The notes below the pieces were generated by a model, which worked only from the letters and a program-made list of their open reading frames with translations, made no database searches and was not told where the DNA came from. Positions 59,601 through 64,000 of a stretch of DNA of 64,000 bases are shown one piece after another (position 1 is the first letter of the stretch; every line of letters starts with the position of its first letter). Origin of the DNA: Acutalibacter sp. 1XD8-36 (GTDB lineage: Bacteria > Bacillota > Clostridia > Oscillospirales > Acutalibacteraceae); assembly GCF_009917525.1 (NCBI RefSeq), contig NZ_QZDU01000008.1:1-64000 (forward strand). Direction: 5' to 3'. The position numbers and the translations under genes are program-made.

Positions 59601-60785
59601 CTTCATCAGGGCCATCTCAAAGCTGTCGGCAATGCTCATAACCTCGCCGGTGGCCTTCATCTGGGTGCCCAAATCCCGCTTGGCATAGACAAACTTGTCA
59701 AAGGGCCACTTGGGGAATTTCACCGCAACATAGTCTATCGTGGGCTCAAATGCCGCGTAGGTCACGCCGGTGACAGCGTTCTTTATTTCGTCCAGCCTAT
59801 AGCCTATGGCTATCTTGGTGGCGACCTTTGCTATCGGGTAGCCGGTGGCCTTGGAAGCCAGGGCCGAGGAGCGGCTAACCCTTGGGTTTACCTCTATAAC
59901 AGCATACTCAAAGCTCTCCGGGTGCAGGGCAAACTGGCAGTTGCAGCCGCCCTCAACGCCCAGCTCGTTTACTATGTCCAAGGCGGCGGTGCGCAGCATC
60001 TGGTACTCTTTATCTGCAAGGGTGACAGTGGGGGCTATGACTATGGAATCGCCGGTATGCACTCCCACCGGGTCCAGGTTTTCCATGGAGCAGATGGTGA
60101 TGGCGTTGCCGTCACCGTCCCGCATGACCTCGAACTCTATCTCCTTCCACCCGGCAATGCTCTTTTCCACAAGCACCTGGGTTATAGGCGAGAGCGCCAG
60201 GCCGTTGGAGGTTATCTCCCTAAGCTCCCCGGGGCCGTTCACTATGCCGCCGCCTGTGCCGCCAAGGGTAAAGGCCGGGCGGATTATCACAGGGTAGCCT
60301 ATCTCCCCGGCAAAGGCCTCCGCGTCCTCAACAGTGGTGACCACCTTTGAGGGCACGCAGGGCTGGCCTATACGCTCCATGGCGTCCTTGAACAGCTGGC
60401 GGTCCTCGGCCTTGTCTATGGTCTCGGGGCCTGCTCCCAGGAGCCGCACGTTGTGCTTCTTTAAGAACCCCTCCTTTGCAAGCTGCATGGAGAGGGTAAG
60501 GCCGGTCTGCCCGCCGAAGCCGGAGAGGATGCTGTCCGGCTTTTCCTTCTCGATGATTCGCTTCACAGTGGTGAGGTTCAGGGGCTCAATATAGATTCGG
60601 TCCGCCATGGCCCGGTCGGTCATGATGGTAGCCGGGTTTGAGTTCACCAGCACTATCTCAATGCCGTCCTCACGAAGGGCCCGGCAGGCCTGTGTCCCTG
60701 CGTAGTCGAACTCCGCGGCCTGGCCTATAACTATTGGGCCGGAGCCTATTACCAATACCTTTTTTATATCCTTATTCAGTGGCAT
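56685..60785 (-). CDS. carB: Carbamoyl-phosphate synthase large subunit fused to diaminopimelate epimerase
   Basis: A 1366-residue protein. Residues 1-1075 are a complete CarB: two ATP-grasp halves ([40 protein letters not shown]), [13 protein letters not shown] and [12 protein letters not shown], and the allosteric MGS domain ([45 protein letters not shown]). Residues 1082-1366 are a full DapF with both cysteine motifs ([29 protein letters not shown]), although its start reads [13 protein letters not shown], unlike the usual KMHGxGNDY. The link ([15 protein letters not shown]) is short and the frame unbroken. It follows carA and a 41-codon ORF. Confidence 0.95.
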   Translation of the reverse strand: [1366 protein letters not shown]

Positions 60786-60897
60786 ATTTATCCTCCCTTT
60801 TATTCAGGTCGTCTATAACCTCCGGCGTGCCGCACTCCGCGTACCGGTCCTTCCCGCTGAGCCGCACGCCGGTAAGTCTTCCCTGCTCCACGGTCAT
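60772..60897 (-). CDS. Possible 41-residue linker ORF between carA and carB
   Basis: Starts in an ATGA overlap with carA and ends 14 bp inside carB, reading MTVEQGRLTGVRLSGKDRYA, then ECGTPEVIDDLNKREDKYATE. The double overlap would couple translation of the two subunits. The carB ribosome site (GGGAGG) lies inside it. No homolog known to me; it may be only a translational coupler. Confidence 0.4.
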   Translation of the reverse strand: MTVEQGRLTGVRLSGKDRYAECGTPEVIDDLNKREDKYATE

Positions 60898-61973
60898 TCC
60901 CCCATCCCGGCGAAAAACCTGTCAAAAAGCCACTCCGTATCCAAAGGCCCGGCGCAGGCCTCGGGGTGGAACTGGGTGGTAAAGGCATTGCAGTCGGTGT
61001 AGCGTATGCCCTCGCAGGTGCCGTCGTTTACGTTCACGTAGAGCTCACGGCCCATGTCCGCCGGTATGCTGCTGCCAACGATGGCGTAGCCATGGTTCTG
61101 GCTGGTTATATAGACCCGCCCGGTCTCCAAATCCTTCACTGGCTGGTTCTCGCCCCTATGTCCGTACTTCAGCTTCTCGCTTCTGGCTCCGTGGGCCAGG
61201 GCCAGGAGCTGGTGCCCGAGGCATATGCCGAACATGGGCTTGCCGAGCTTATATATCTCCTTCAGGTTTTCTATCAGCTCCACGTTCTCGGCAGGGTCCC
61301 CGGGGCCGTTGGAGAGCATAATGCCGTCTACATTCATCCCTGCCAGCTCCTTAGCTGTTGTGCCGCAGGGACAGACCGTCACCCTGGCTCCCCGCTTTAC
61401 CAGCTCCTCCGCGATATTCCTCTTCATGCCGTAATCCATCAGGGCTATCTGTACTTTAGCGTCCTCGCCGCCCAGGACATATGGCTCCTTCGTGGAGGCC
61501 GCCCGCACCGCGCCGCTCACCTTATAGGCCTTTATAGCCTCGATATCAGCCTTGGTGGGGTCTGAGGTTATCATGCCGTTCATAACGCCCTTCTCACGAA
61601 TCAGCTTTGTGAGCGTGCGGGTATCTATCCCCTCCAGGGCTGTCAGGCCCCTTTCTCTAAAAAAGGCGTCAAGACTGCCCTCTGAACGGAAGTTAGAAGG
61701 AGCTTGGCACCAATGCTTTACAATATATCCCCGGGGGCCAACCACATCGCTCTCGAAATCGGCGGGTATAACGCCGTAGTTGCCGATAAGGGGGAAGGTC
61801 TGAACCACGATTTGTCCCCAATAGCTCGGGTCCGTTATGGTCTCAAGATAGCCCGACATGCCGGTTGTGAAAACCACTTCCGCTGTCAGCTCCCCCGGGG
61901 CCCCAAACCTGCGCCCCTCAAAGACCCGGCCGTTCTCCAGCACAAGATAAGCTTTTTCGCCTGTACGCTCCAT
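60894..61973 (-). CDS. carA: Carbamoyl-phosphate synthase small (glutaminase) subunit
   Basis: A 359-residue subunit that feeds ammonia from glutamine to CarB. N-terminal domain: YLVLENGRVFEGRRFGAPGE, EVVFTTGMSGYLETITDPSY; class I GATase domain: LSNGPGDPAE, nucleophile Cys in MFGICLGHQLLALAHGA, and TQFHPEACAGPLDTEWLFD. The ATG at 61973 was chosen because homology starts there; a longer frame (to 62066) lacks a ribosome site. Confidence 0.95.
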   Translation of the reverse strand: MERTGEKAYLVLENGRVFEGRRFGAPGELTAEVVFTTGMSGYLETITDPSYWGQIVVQTFPLIGNYGVIPADFESDVVGPRGYIVKHWCQAPSNFRSEGSLDAFFRERGLTALEGIDTRTLTKLIREKGVMNGMITSDPTKADIEAIKAYKVSGAVRAASTKEPYVLGGEDAKVQIALMDYGMKRNIAEELVKRGARVTVCPCGTTAKELAGMNVDGIMLSNGPGDPAENVELIENLKEIYKLGKPMFGICLGHQLLALAHGARSEKLKYGHRGENQPVKDLETGRVYITSQNHGYAIVGSSIPADMGRELYVNVNDGTCEGIRYTDCNAFTTQFHPEACAGPLDTEWLFDRFFAGMGE

Positions 61974-62095
61974 GCGCAACACATTCCTTTCCTTATAACC
62001 TTGGAGTCTTATATATCTCATATATTGTACAGGAAAAGCCGCCGGAGCGCAAGGGGTAATTTTCACTTTTTTAAGTCAGCCGTCTATTTGGGTAG

Positions 62096-62124
62096 TTGAC
62101 AAATTCACAGCAGATTGATAAAAT
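62096..62124 (+). promoter_or_regulatory. Promoter of the second type III glutamine synthetase gene
   Basis: TTGACA (62096-62101), 17-bp spacer, TAAAAT (62119-62124). The 120-nt leader can form GGGC-AGGCAGA-GCCC and a longer hairpin GGGCG...CGCCC around 62170-62199, but no T-run follows, so it differs from the glnN leader at 22047. Confidence 0.8.
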
Positions 62125-62255
62125 AGATATAAAAATAGGAAGGGCAGGCAGAGCCCAGTTTGAAATTCCGGGCGTTGAAGGGGTAACCTTTCTTCGCCCT
62201 CCTTCTTATAATGTCTTATAATGATATGAAACCCAATAGAAAGAGTGGTCTTTTT

Positions 62256-64000
<1,745 letters not shown>

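Overview
The window looks like a chromosomal stretch of a gut-type Clostridia (Oscillospirales/Ruminococcaceae-like) bacterium. This is an inference from moderately GC-rich DNA, strong AGGAGG ribosome sites, two type III glutamine synthetases, the LL-diaminopimelate aminotransferase (DapL) lysine route, SLH-domain surface proteins and conjugative-element families typical of gut Firmicutes. No rRNA or species marker is present.

Layout. (1) Positions 1-15300, minus strand: a decaying integrative conjugative or mobilizable element. It has MobC, a MOBP-type relaxase and a hairpin-rich probable oriT, a DUF3801 protein, DUF3848/DUF3849 and LPD1 (zincin-like) accessory proteins, PrgI and a VirB4 ATPase. 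Cargo at its left end is a response regulator and an ABC transporter. Decay is widespread: VirB4 is frameshifted and lacks its C-terminus, the large helicase is reduced to about 325 residues, an ArdC-like gene and an HTH gene are truncated into each other, and a histidine kinase start is fused to an ABC permease end. An AT-richer secreted C39-peptidase/SLH gene has been dropped in. (2) 15492-15683: tRNA-Tyr plus the 3' half of a tRNA-Thr, then an integrase-type arm repeat. (3) 15900-29140: a nitrogen assimilation island. One operon on the minus strand carries a three-gene glutamate synthase, type I glutamine synthetase and an ANTAR RNA-binding regulator. The divergent operon carries type III glutamine synthetase, an ammonium channel fused to a PII domain, asparagine synthetase and PurF. 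Both divergent promoters are near-consensus and both are followed by intrinsic terminators before the first gene, which fits ANTAR-controlled antitermination. (4) 29278-42560: accessory region bounded by two direct copies of a 192-bp structured repeat. It contains a two-component system, VanZ, two lipoproteins, an ABC transporter with an unusual permease-lipoprotein fusion, pseudogenes, an RHH regulator and a tyrosine integrase interrupted by an in-frame TGA. (5) 42720-42941: intact tRNA-Tyr and tRNA-Thr with a consensus promoter. (6) 43226-64000: mostly housekeeping genes: pepF, glpK, dapL, pyrG, dapF, carA, a carB-dapF fusion and a second type III glutamine synthetase running off the end.

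How the genes work together. The island would import ammonium (Amt-PII), fix it in glutamine (GSI, GSIII), pass the amide to glutamate (GltB parts), asparagine (AsnB) and phosphoribosylamine (PurF), and sense nitrogen through PII and the ANTAR protein. The right-hand block links glutamine use to carbamoyl phosphate and CTP synthesis and to meso-diaminopimelate. In the accessory region a 21-bp direct-repeat operator sits in front of both the two-component operon and the lipoprotein/ABC operon, marking them as one regulon, probably an envelope-stress or peptide-response system of unknown substrate.
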